DNA from: Rugalucina vietnamica | Taxonomy: Eukaryota > Mollusca > Bivalvia > Lucinida > Lucinidae | Assembly (NCBI GenBank): GCA_964017185.1 | Contig: OZ024883.1 | Coordinates: forward strand, 186,001 to 250,000 | DNA length: 64,000 nt | Direction of reading: 5' to 3' | In this document: one piece after another, positions 11,687 to 21,494 of the stretch | How positions within the stretch are numbered: the first letter of the stretch is position 1 | Layout of the letters: each line of letters opens with the position of its first letter | Made by a program: the position numbers and the translations under genes | Notes under the pieces: model-generated | What the model was told of the DNA's origin: nothing | Databases searched by the model: none | The model's input: the letters and a program-made list of their open reading frames with translations, nothing else

Positions 11687-12348
11687 AAAATTACCATGTC
11701 AAACAGGATTCCTTCAGTAATGACTTGGGTATGAAACTATTGCTAGAAACATTCTGTCTCTTCCACTAGATTCAAGAAGAGTAGTTGTCAGTTCATGGTG
11801 AAAGAATGTGAACTACAAACTAGTAAACTGCCTCTAAGAGAACAGCACAGGAACTGTAAGCTTGGAGGACTATATATGTATATGTATAATTATGACATCA
11901 GCTGTTTAAACATCAAAAACATAAAACATCATACAAACTATTAGTACAAGTACTTTCACATGAAATACCATTTATGGCACAAGCATATCCTTTCACTTTC
12001 ACTTATATGTCTCACTATTTGTTTATGTAAACATTAAAGCATTATGGCAACAGTATCATATTATCCTTCCGTGAAAATTGAAATTCAATCAAAAAATCCA
12101 ACTCCCAAGAATGTGAAACACTGTGTCACTTCACTCCTCAGCTACACTATCAATTGACCACCATCACTGTATTCTTATTCATCCTGTAATCTTGCAAAAT
12201 AGCCTAATTTCCTGGTTTTCTGACCACTAAGACGCTAAAAACATAAACTACAGCTTCAGCTATATACGGAATTCCAATAAATAAAATAGTCGCTTCATTA
12301 CGCTGAACACTGGAGCCATGTCTCAGCTACCAGAGAGCATCAATAACA
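11687..12348. other. Unassigned DNA
   Basis: No coding signal or repeat recognised. Confidence 0.4.
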
Positions 12349-12585
12349 GAGCTGTGACGCAAGAAAATCTGTCTTCCAGGTTTCCTACCAGGTGTGACAC
12401 AAACAAGCCTGTACAGTCAGAGAAAAAAGCCAGAAGCTTGGAATTTTGGATTTAAGAAGAAGAGGGATTGTACTATCGAAGGAGCGAAAACAAAGGCGCT
12501 GATCAGCTGTGCAGTTACTGCACAGCTGATCTGTGCCTTTGTATTCGCATAGACAATCATCCCGTTTTTTCACGTCACAGCTCAA
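12349..12585 (+). mobile_element. MITE-A, copy 3
   Basis: Diverged copy: GAGCTGTGACG... to ...CGTCACAGCTC, with the internal block GGCGCTGATCAGCTGTGCAG and its inverse CTGCACAGCTGATCTGTGCC intact. Confidence 0.7.
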
Positions 12586-13292
12586 TTGCTTACGCAAGTT
12601 GCTGGTGCTGCCGATGTATTGATTGCAGTATAGTCTTTTATAGCAAAATTCCCTATTGATAAAAAAATACTGCCTATACAGCAGGACACATGTCATATAA
12701 AAATATGCTTTTTACCGCCTGTGCAAAAAAGAAAGGAGCAGACCGTCTGATCTGTGTCAAAATCATGTAGCTGAATAGTACCTATATTTTACATTCAAAC
12801 TACAAGTACTGTAATAAGGCCATCCTTAAAAATATTTCTGTTTGCTGTCTCCCGACCGACCCAACATTTGGGACCCTACCCAAAAAATTTTATGAGATTC
12901 TTGGATTTTCTTTTTTTTTTAAATTTGTCTCTGCTCTCTAGATACATCTTTTCATTGATAAAATTTTAATCATATGATGTGCAAATGTTTAGTGTAAACA
13001 TATTTATTCAAATTTTCAAAATACAAATACAAGAACAAATACAAATTCATAATGAAAGGATCTGAACGGAAGCATATTGCTTATAATGTTCATTTCCTAA
13101 AAAAGATGTATTTTTACAAAGTGCTGTATGACAACAAAACATGGCAAAATCATATTTACATGTTTTAAACTCTAGTTTTATGTACATGTATCAACGTTCA
13201 CAGAAACTGCCATTTAATACTTTATTACTTAATAATTGTAGATTCGGATGATTTCTTTCTTTAAAAAAAATCAATTTCTTGAGTTTGAAAAA

Positions 13293-13673
13293 AATAAGAG
13301 CTGTCGCAGGACAGCGTAGCTCGCCTGACTTGTGCTTTGCCACTAAATCTATTAAAATCTATGACCCATGACATTGATCTCAAGGTCACTCAGGTGGGTC
13401 GTGATGGTACAGCATAAAACTTCAGACCAATATCTACCAACATGCAAAGTATCAACTTTATCCATCAACATGTTCAAGAGATATAGACTTCTAAAAACTT
13501 TAACCAAAAACTTTAACACAAAATTTTGAAGTCTGTGACCTTGACCTCAAGGTCACCCAGGTGGGTTGTGATGGTACCGCATAAAACTTCAGACCAATAT
13601 CTACCAACATGCAAAGTATCAACTTGATCCATCAACATGTTCAAGAGATATAGACTTTTAAAAACTTTAACCA
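13293..13673 (-). mobile_element. Tandem-repeat element family 2, truncated left copy of a dimer
   Basis: It starts with the family-2 terminus AATAAGAGCTGTCGCAGGAC, whose stem GCTGTC-GCAG-GACAGC can fold. About 1.5 core units follow ('AACTTCAGACCAATATCTAC', 'GACCTCAAGGTCAC'). It then stops where a second identical terminus begins at 13674, so it has no right end of its own. Confidence 0.6.
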
Positions 13674-14609
13674 ATAAGAGCTGTCGCATGACAGCGTAGC
13701 TCGCCTGAATTGTGCTTTGCCACTACATCTGTTAAAATCTATGACCCATGACCTTGACCTCAAGGTCACTCAGGTGGGTCATGATGGTACAACATAAAAC
13801 TTCAGACCAATGCAAAGTATCAACTTGATCAATCTACATGTTCAAGAGATATAGACTTATAAAAACATTAACCAAAACTTAAACACAAAACTTCCAAGTC
13901 CGTGACCCTGACCTCAAGGTCATCCAGGTGAGTTGTGATGTACAGCATAAAACCCGAGACCAATATCTATCAACATGCAAGTATCAACTTTATCCATCAA
14001 CATGTTCAAGAGATTTAGACTTTAACTAAAAATTTAACACAAAATTTCTAAGTCTGTGACCTTGACCTCAAGGTCACCCAGGGTAGGTCATGATGGTACT
14101 GCATAAAACTTCAGACCAATATCTACCAACATGCAAAGTATCAACTCGATCAATCAACATGGTCAAGAGATATCTTAAATCAAAAACTTAAACACAAAAT
14201 TTCTAAGTCCGTGACCTTGACCTCAAGGCACCCAGGGTGGGTCATAATGGTACTGCGTAAAACTTCAGACCAATATTTAGCAACATGCAAAGTATCAACT
14301 CAATCCATCAATATGGTCAAGAGATAGAGACTTACAAAAACATTAACCCAAAACTTAAACACAAAATTTCTAAGTCCGTGACCTTGACCTCAAGGTCACC
14401 CAGGGTGGGTCATGATGGTACTGCGTAAAACTTCAGACCAATATCTAGCAACATGCAAAGTATCAACTTGATCCATCAACATGGTCAAGATATATAGACT
14501 TATAAAAAACTTTAACCGAAAGTGTGACGTGGACGCGGACGCACACGTAAACGCGCACGACCGAGGTGACTACAATAGCTCTATGCACTTCGTGCAGGCG
14601 AGCTAAAAA
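13674..14609 (-). mobile_element. Tandem-repeat element family 2, complete copy
   Basis: A second terminus, AATAAGAGCTGTCGCATGAC, is followed by about five units of about 155 bp, each with 'GACCTTGACCTCAAGGTCA'-type blocks and 'CAGACCAATATCTA'. The right end is the hairpin TAGCTC..TGCAC-TTC-GTGCA..GAGCTA followed by AAAA, the inverse of the left end of the copy at 50398. Simple GGACGCGGACGCACACG sequence lies just inside the hairpin. Confidence 0.65.
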
Positions 14610-14850
14610 TGACCTACCTTCCAACCCACTCTAAAAATAATGGGTCGGGTAACAGCAAACAAGATTTATTTCAAGGATGGCCTTATTAAAGTCCTTTAAA
14701 TATTAAAACAATTTTACTGTCTTAAAACATCCTGGTGACAGATACAATTTTCACAACATGGTTCGCACAAAAATATACTGTATTACACTGTATTGAAAAC
14801 AACACTTACGAAATGCAATTTGTTAAAGTTCTTATGTTTAATGCATTATG

Positions 14851-16144
14851 CCCGGGGGGGGCACTCCCTGGTAAGCAGTGTACCGATGCGTGATCAAAAA
14901 AACGATGAGAAAGGGTACTTTTTTTCAAGAAGGGCAGTGCGCAGCGCTGACATCATTTAGGGTAGGCAAAATGTCGTTTTTGTGGAAAAAGGGTATGTTT
15001 TTTACAATTCTGCTAAAACGCTGTGAAAAGGGGTGGACCGAGGCGTCCTTGGCCGATATGTTTTGGGCCGAAATGACTAAAATGTCTAAAACCTAAGGGA
15101 TAAGATATGATTTTCCCTTTCTGTTCAACAATGTGTGTTGCTTCAATAGAAATTATTGTTTCTGCTAATTGAGTAGTTCATACAAATAAAAAAATGGTTT
15201 GTATTAAATATTGTCTTTTGTACCCTGCTCTCCATAATGCTTGCTAAATGTAAGTGCTTGGTATTTATCTACTATATCAAGATTTATTTCAAGTATGTAT
15301 AGAAGCCTAGTGGTGTAGTGGGAAAGCTGCTTGCCTTGTAAACCAGGGGTCAATTCCAGGCTTCTCCAGTTTTTCGTACGAGACTTAAACTAATTTCCTA
15401 TCGCCATATTACCATAGCTGTTTAGTGGGACAAAACACAAAATTAACCAACCAACCATTATTTCATATATATTTGTGTCAATTTTCTGTGTACATTTGAA
15501 CAAATTCAGATGCTGAGGGCAAAGCTTGAAAGCCCTGAAACAATTTAAACCCCCAATACTTTATTACTGACAGTTCCAAGGCGATACTTCCTCTGTGGTT
15601 AGTCTGTTTCTCGTTTCAGTGATGACAATTTCTTTTGTATGTGCATTTTAAGGTTTACCATCTTTTCTTATTGTACCTGTATGTTGCCTATTTGTAACTT
15701 TAGCTATTTCATGTGTTGATTGCATGACCAAATGTTTGTTTATGATCATATCAGTTCCACATTTTTAAGCATTTTAACCCAACAGAGCCAAAGTCTCAAA
15801 GGTGATCTTATAGGATAGGCAGGTACCTGGCATCCATCTTCCGTTACTGTAGTCTGTCTATATTTTAAAATTACTTCTCTGAAGCCATCAGGCAGATTGT
15901 TTGCATATCACACATATAGCATCTTCACGTGGTTATAAAAGAATTATTGCATTCCAGTGTTTTAGTTGACTACAGTGGAAAGGGGTACTTTTTGACGGGA
16001 CACAGTAGAAAGGGTCACATTTTAAAGCAAACACAGTGAAAAGGGGGGTCAAATTTTAAATGTCGATCACACTGTTTAGGGTATGTTCAACAATCCTTTG
16101 ATCACGCATCGGTACACTGCTTACCAGGGAGTGCCCTCCCCGGG
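14851..16144. mobile_element. hAT-like non-autonomous element with 8-bp target duplication and TIRs of about 49 bp
   Basis: The 8-mer GCATTATG lies at 14843-14850 and again at 16145-16152. Between them the ends are CCCGGGGGGGGCACTCCC and, inverted, CCCGGGGAGGGCACTCCC; identity continues through 'TGGTAAGCAGTGTACCGATG' to 'CGTGATCAAA'. Eight-base duplications fit hAT (also P or Merlin) transposition. No transposase was recognised; repeated 'AAAGGGTAC' phrases lie inside both ends. A SINE sits within it. Confidence 0.75.
15305..15445 (+). mobile_element. tRNA-derived SINE inside the hAT-like element
   Basis: A-box-like 'CTAGTGGTGTAGTGGG' and B-box-like 'GGGGTCAATTCCAGG' are spaced about 45 bp apart. 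The 3' side ends in a simple 'AACCAACCAACC' run. Confidence 0.55.
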
Positions 16145-16689
16145 GCATTATGTTAAAGCATTATTTTCATAAATTCATAAATGTTTTTTTTTTTTTTTTT
16201 TTTTTTTTGGCATCTCCATACTGATCAATACTCCCTGTTATTTTAGAGAGAAAAAAGTACAGCAAAAGTATGTAAATTTCTAAATCCAATTATAATTTGG
16301 AAAGTCATTTAAACATCCATTAATTTAACTCAATTCATCTCTTTGGCCATGTTAGCCAACATTACTTGACTTTATCCAACACTGTTGAGTCGTCTTCTGA
16401 AGTCCTAGTCATTTACTTTTTTTTTTTTTCAATTTTTCAACATTACATCTGTAAAGATGAGTCAGATTTGACCACACCTGCCTATACTGTGATGACAAAA
16501 TTAGTAAAATACGAAACAAAATTAATGATATTTGAGAGACAATAAGAATTACATGTATGCTTATTTCTAATCTAATTTCAAAACCTCCTTGCACTGCAAG
16601 GTGTTCATAGTTACGACTCTAGATCTAGGGGCCAGGATTAGAGTTAGCCTTTACCTTAACATGAGTGGAATATTAAACTGTAAAACAAA
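16145..16689. other. Unassigned DNA with a 22-base T-run
   Basis: A homopolymer T tract at about 16187-16208 may mark a minus-strand retroelement tail, but no body was recognised. Confidence 0.4.
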
Positions 16690-16925
16690 TGAGCTGCCTC
16701 GTGGGAAAACCAACAATGTGGTTTCCGAACAGGTCCGACACAAACCGGGCTGTACAGTCACAGGAGCAGGCTAGAAGCTTTAAATTTTGGAGTTAAGTAC
16801 AGGAGGAATTGTGCTATCCGAGTAGTGAAAACAAAGGCGCTGATCAGCTTCGCGGTTAACATGAAGCTGATCTGCGTCTTTGTTTTCGCATATGCAGATT
16901 GTTGGTTTTCTCATGAGGTGGCTCA
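16690..16925 (+). mobile_element. MITE-A, copy 4
   Basis: TGAGCTGCCTCGTGGGAAAA at the left, answered by TTTTCTCATGAGGTGGCTCA at the right; internal 'CAAAGGCGCTGATCAGCTTC' palindrome present. One of the best-preserved copies. Confidence 0.75.
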
Positions 16926-17065
16926 AATAATGTATCATTGCCAGTCCCAAGTTTTTGAGTTTGTGCCTGGCCGCCTTGTCGAAGAACCATGCTACTTTAT
17001 CTGACAGAAGCCTTCTATTGACATCAAGAATATGCCATCATGCTCCTGTTTACATATAAGGGTAT

Positions 17066-17345
17066 TGTGAAATGTTTACCCCCTTACTCCCCATTTTTAT
17101 AAAGTAAAAACTGTCTGTGAAATGTATACCCCCTTATTCCCCATTTATATATAGTAAAATATATAGCAGAGGTATACCAAATTTTCTTATTTTTTATCCA
17201 AAACATACATTGTGGATACTCTGCGAGGCGGTTCTAACGTGTACCCGCAATCATTATGTATGTTTTGAGCAAGAATACATAAAAAAGTCCAATTATTTTT
17301 TTTTTTTGCGTAAAAAGTTATCTTCATGCCTGAGAAAGGGTGATT
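17066..17345. mobile_element. MITE-B, copy with a duplicated left flank
   Basis: The phrase 'TGAAATGT.TACCCCCTTA' occurs twice (17068 and 17116), followed by the central palindrome AAAACATACATTGTGG...CATTATGTATGTTTTG around 'GGCGGTTCTAACG'. The right terminus is poor. Confidence 0.55.
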
Positions 17346-17613
17346 GAATGAAACTGAAATCATGGGCCACTTCACAGCAGCACAATGTCAAAATTACTAG
17401 CTCATGTCTAGTACAATTAATCTCTAACATATTAATTGGTGGCCTTGGTCTTTTTTTTTATATTTATTTTTTTTGTTTTCATACAGAGCAGACAGACTAT
17501 GGCCAAATGGGCAATAGTTCAGAAAACCCCCTGAGCATACTCCTGTATAATAATGAACTGACAATGACAGAAAATACACCGATAAATGTACTGGGAGTAA
17601 AACTCGTAACTGT

Positions 17614-17706
17614 CACACAATGTGTTAACTAATATGAGCTACTGGGTTGCATTGATGTAACACAATGTGTTAACTAATATGAGCTACTGGGTCACATTGA
17701 TTGTTA
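17614..17706. repeat. Two-unit tandem duplication, 45-bp period
   Basis: 'ACACAATGTGTTAACTAATA' plus the following 25 bases occurs at 17614 and again at 17659, with only a few mismatches at the unit ends. Confidence 0.8.
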
Positions 17707-18506
17707 GATTGTGACATTCACTTTATTACGAAAACTTACCCATTCAAAATGTATACAGAGATTTTTTTTTTTACCCGTAAAAATTCCAAATTTCATCAGA
17801 ACAATTTTGATATTTTTAACATTTTTGCTCAAGAACATTATACAATTGTTGCTCTTGAGTGAGGGTGTCATGACGATTTGTTACAAAAGTGTCAATATGC
17901 TCAATAACTTTGTGGTCTGACCAGAGTGACTCACCTAGTTTAGACAGTCAGCTAGTCAGGACTATTTATAGTACTGTTACTCCACTACTAACCCAGATCT
18001 ACTTGAAAATGATTCATAAATTATTCAATTGATTGATGTTTTCTTACTGTAAACTTTTAATACTCTTGATTAAAAAAGGTTTTTGGTATTTCTGACAGCT
18101 AAAAACCATCCACACCTGTATACTTAAGTTGTTTACTTGAGTGGTTATATCTTAAAACAAATTTCATGCCATGACATCCCAATGTCAGGTTCGACAGGTA
18201 GTAGTCACATAAAATGGAAGCAACGTCCCAACATGACCAATCCAGAACTATATTGATTGGGATGTAAAGCAATCAATCCCAAAAAACCTACATCAGCTTA
18301 AAATATTGTCAGAATCAGAATAGTTTAGTGGAGAAACATATAAAATTGAAATACCACGCCAGGGGTGCTGAATTCAAAAGAAACTGTCTCAGTATGACAG
18401 AAAACTTAATGGGAGAAGAAGAACTTGTTGATCAGGGTTTGATGGTATATTACTTGAGGAGATAAAATGTAGATTATATTCTATGGAGACTAAAACTACT
18501 TTTTTA
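17707..18506. other. Unassigned DNA with a short fragment shared with a Penelope-like flank
   Basis: 'ATAAAATGGAAGCAACGTCC' and the following 'CAACATGACCA' (18209-18240) nearly match 34899-34929, upstream of Penelope-like copy 2. The rest is unrecognised. Confidence 0.4.
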
Positions 18507-18816
18507 TGCACCAGTCATTTGTAACCACTGCCCCCCCCCCCCCACCTACGGGAAAGGGTGGGGGATAGCCGGGCTAAAGTGTGGGGCAATTACTTTTCGA
18601 GTGTCCCGGCAGTGCAGGGGAAATGATGGGGTTTTGACATTAGGATCCTTACCTCAGGGAGATTTTCTATTGCTAAAGGCGGGGCAAAGAGCAAAGTTTT
18701 GATCTCCAGTTTGCCCCCTGGGGGTGGGGCTTATAGCAGGGCACTAAAAGCTGAAACGTTATAATCCCCGCCCTTCCCCGTAGGTGGGGGAGCAGTGGTT
18801 ACAAATGACTGGTGCA
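18507..18816. mobile_element. MITE-C, 310 bp, inverted repeats of about 58 bp
   Basis: The left end TGCACCAGTCATTTGTAACC is answered by GGTTACAAATGACTGGTGCA at the right. Identity continues inward across a C-run and 'CCACCTACGGG.AAGGG'. Internally GC-rich with repeated GGGG/CCCC blocks, unlike the AT-rich surroundings. No ORF; target duplication not evident. Confidence 0.7.
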
Positions 18817-19810
18817 AATTACTTACATGTAAAGTTTCAAAATTTTGTCTCAAAATTGTCCTTTACTTCCCGCTGTCATTCACATGACCCGCTAACTGTG
18901 GAATTTCTGCCAATCAATATATCAGCTTCCGCAATAAACAGATAAACACAACATTGATGATGTCATATTGTCAACACCTCACCTGTACACAGGTAAAACT
19001 ACAGGTAAACTAGAAGTTCTAGAGTCTGTCACCCAGAGCTGATCAGTTTGTTGAATGAATTTTATCTGATAGGTGTTGATTTGTACAACCAATTAATTAA
19101 TCAATTATCAAATTAACAGGTGGGTGTCGCGAAATTCAATTACTGAGGTCAAAGGTCAATGTAGACGTCAAAAGGTTCATGACAGGTAAATAGACTGGTT
19201 GCTTCAGAAAAGAAAGAGACTTCTCGAGTCCAAATTTGCCAACTTCCTCCTTTGGTTGGTTCTCCCTGTATAGTTATGCAACCGAAACACTTTTCTCCGT
19301 ATAATGGATATATTCAGCGTTTTATATTCTAAACTGTAGTATTACATACAATCTCTTTATAATATATATCGCTGGCTCGATTACCAAACCTCGTTGTTTT
19401 TTTTTTTGTTTTTTTTTAAACACTTAAATAACGACAATCAAATGCAAAAGGTGACAAAACCTCGCACATTATATCCAATAAAAATAACTTTTGTCTACAA
19501 CTTCGTATTCTATTTGTTGAAAAATGACAAAAACAGAAAGCCTTTAAATGTTTGTTACTGTAATTGATGTAAAAGTCACAAGTAATCTAATTCCATGAAT
19601 ACATGCTTAGATTTGTGTTACGAACTGATTTCTGGCTAGTCATTGTTTCACTTTTTATACATGTTACATATACGAGAATATGTAAACGAGTGTTTCAGCT
19701 GAGCTTCACAGCTGATGTTTTAGTTACGAGAATTTTTCTCCTTGTACACATGTATACAATTATAGATTCTACACGTATAAAATTATAAATCCTATGGGTG
19801 CGTTTTCGTA
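18817..19810. other. Unassigned DNA
   Basis: No repeat or coding region recognised. The 61-codon frame at 19603-19788 is hydrophobic but unsupported. Confidence 0.4.
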
Positions 19811-20005
19811 ATGCAGCTGATTGAAACTATCGACGGAAAAGCAAGGCAGTTTTCTGTTTGCAAACAGGTCGATGTGATCCTCCTCGATTTTGAGAAAGCC
19901 TTTTACAAGGTACCTCATTCCAGATTGCTCCACAAACTGGACTTTAAGGGGGTAAGGGGAGAGGTCAACAACTGGATTAAGGCTTTGCTCACACTGCTGA
20001 CATGA
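19811..20005 (+). pseudogene. LINE reverse-transcriptase fragment (palm motif)
   Basis: A 64-residue frame contains 'QVDVILLDFEKAFYKVPHSR' and 'GVRGEVNNWIKALL'. These match the RT palm A block (normally DFSKAFDKVPH) and the following helix of Jockey/CR1-group LINEs. The usual second aspartate of KAFD is Y here, so this scrap could not be catalytic. No flanking RT blocks were found. Confidence 0.7.
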
Positions 20006-20500
20006 CAAATAGTTTGCCACCTGAGAGAATGCAGGGAATTCTAGATTTAGTTTAGGTCTGGTTGCACAGAAGTTATATAGCTATAAATCTTAAAAATAAT
20101 GCTTCAAATAAGCGTCTACATGGCAATACGCAAAATTGTCCATGGACACGAGGCCTAATTGGAGAATTTTTAAAAAAATGTTTAAATATGAAGACGAAAT
20201 GACTCTATTTTTCTTTTTCGGTATCTCGTCTAACTTCCTTTTTTCGAAAAAATAGAACTGAAAATTTATTGGTTAGATTTCCCCTTGTTTAAATTCTTTG
20301 ATCACAGTTTGAAAAGTTTTCGACATTTTGTAGTGAAGTCTGCGTTCTTTAAAATATTGTTTGAACTTTGTCGAAGTTTATTCTCGTTTGATTTGTGAGA
20401 AAACCCTCTTCGATCTCCACTGTGATCGTTATTTTTACACTCTCATGTACATTTGTGTTGGTGGGGAACATTTGGGGAAATTGTTATGTAACTTTGTTCA
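20006..20500. other. Unassigned DNA
   Basis: No feature recognised. Confidence 0.35.
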
Positions 20501-20842
20501 ATGAGCACCGAGTTGGGTTCGAGAAGTGACATTCGATCGCTCAGAAAGCTCAACAGAATAAATTACAAAAAGATGAGTGACAGGTTGCTGATTATAAATC
20601 TGATGAACTCGGGGAATCCCCTGATTTTGATACTCAAGGCGCCTCTGGTATTAGTACAGGGTCAGGGTCATCTCAACCGGTGTCGGGGCAGCCATTCGAT
20701 CCGTTCTTTTGACAGGGACCAAGATGAGGCAGAAACTGTAGAAATTCAGCTTCAGATGAAACGATTAAATGTCGAGGAAGCTCGTTGGGATCGTAAGACA
20801 TTATTGTGCGACTTTTTTTTATGCCGTTCTTTGAATGACTAA
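20501..20842 (+). pseudogene. Unrecognised, frame-shifted acidic ORF, possibly a gag-like remnant
   Basis: From the ATG at 20501 an open frame runs 113 codons. In its central part another frame (about 20580-20715) reads as a more protein-like acidic and Ser/Gly-rich stretch, 'DELGESPDFDTQGASGIS'. Near the TTTTGACAGG at 20710 the first frame resumes with 'QDEAETVEIQLQMKRLNVEE', a likely helix. This suggests a broken coding sequence with two frameshifts. I do not recognise the protein; a retrotransposon gag N-terminus is only a guess. Confidence 0.3.
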
Positions 20843-20849
20843 GAAATCA

Positions 20850-21494
20850 TCATACCAAGTCATCATAAGTCTTATACTTACTTGGATACTTACTTGATAC
20901 TTGGTAGTATAGCCGACACACTACAGGTCAGCTCTCAGTTTCTGCTTCATCGAAGCTAACGTCTGGTCCTGAACAGTTGTGTCTCGAAGGGTGTTCCAGG
21001 TGTCGATCACTCGGTTTGAGAAGAAATTCTTTCTGATTTCTGTACGGCTGTGCTGTTTCATCAATTTCTGAGAATGACCTCGTAATTCGCGAGCAGGCTT
21101 TTTTTAAATATACACTTGCCGGGTTTTATATTTATTGTGAACAAATTTATATGTTTCCACACAATCTGTGAATTTCCTTCTATTTTCGAGTGATTCCATT
21201 TCAATATCAGTAGGACATAATTTGAGACACTTTCTCTGTACCTTTTCTAATTTTTCAATGTCCTGCTTATACCACGGATTTCATACTGGTGACGCATATT
21301 CTAACGCCGGTCTTATAATTGCCTGATATAATGTTGTGACTTTCCTTTCAGTAAAGTTTGTGAAACATCGTTTAATTATTCCTATTTTCTGATATGCCTT
21401 TTTTGTTATAATGTCAATGTGTGTTGCCGGTTTCAGAGACTTTGATATAGTGACTCCAAGGTCTTTTTGACAGTCTACACTTTCCAAGTTAACA
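20850..21494 (-). pseudogene. CR1/Jockey-like LINE, 3' half (separated by insertion from 25681-27370)
   Basis: Minus-strand translation from 21494 gives 'TIGVNLESVDCQKDLGVTIS', then 'RPALEYASPV', then after one in-frame TGA 'NPWYKQDIEKLEKVQRK' and 'FFSNRVIDTWNTL'. This is the conserved post-RT segment of these LINEs (DLGV, LEYAS-W, FFxNRxIxxWNxL). The reading frame joins exactly to the segment that ends at 25681 once the intervening + strand LINE is removed. It is non-functional through stops. Confidence 0.8.

Larger units (their letters stand above)
12813..14687. mobile_element. DNA transposon fragment with inverted ends, interrupted by family-2 repeats
   Basis: The left end AATAAGGCCATCCTTAAAAA (12813) is matched inverted at 14687 (TTCAAGGATGGCCTTATT). 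Similarity continues inward through 'TGTTTGCTGT..CCCGACC', about 45 bp in all. The host element is otherwise only about 480 bp at the left and 80 bp at the right; the rest is the nested tandem-repeat elements. No transposase ORF and no clear target duplication were seen. Confidence 0.6.
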
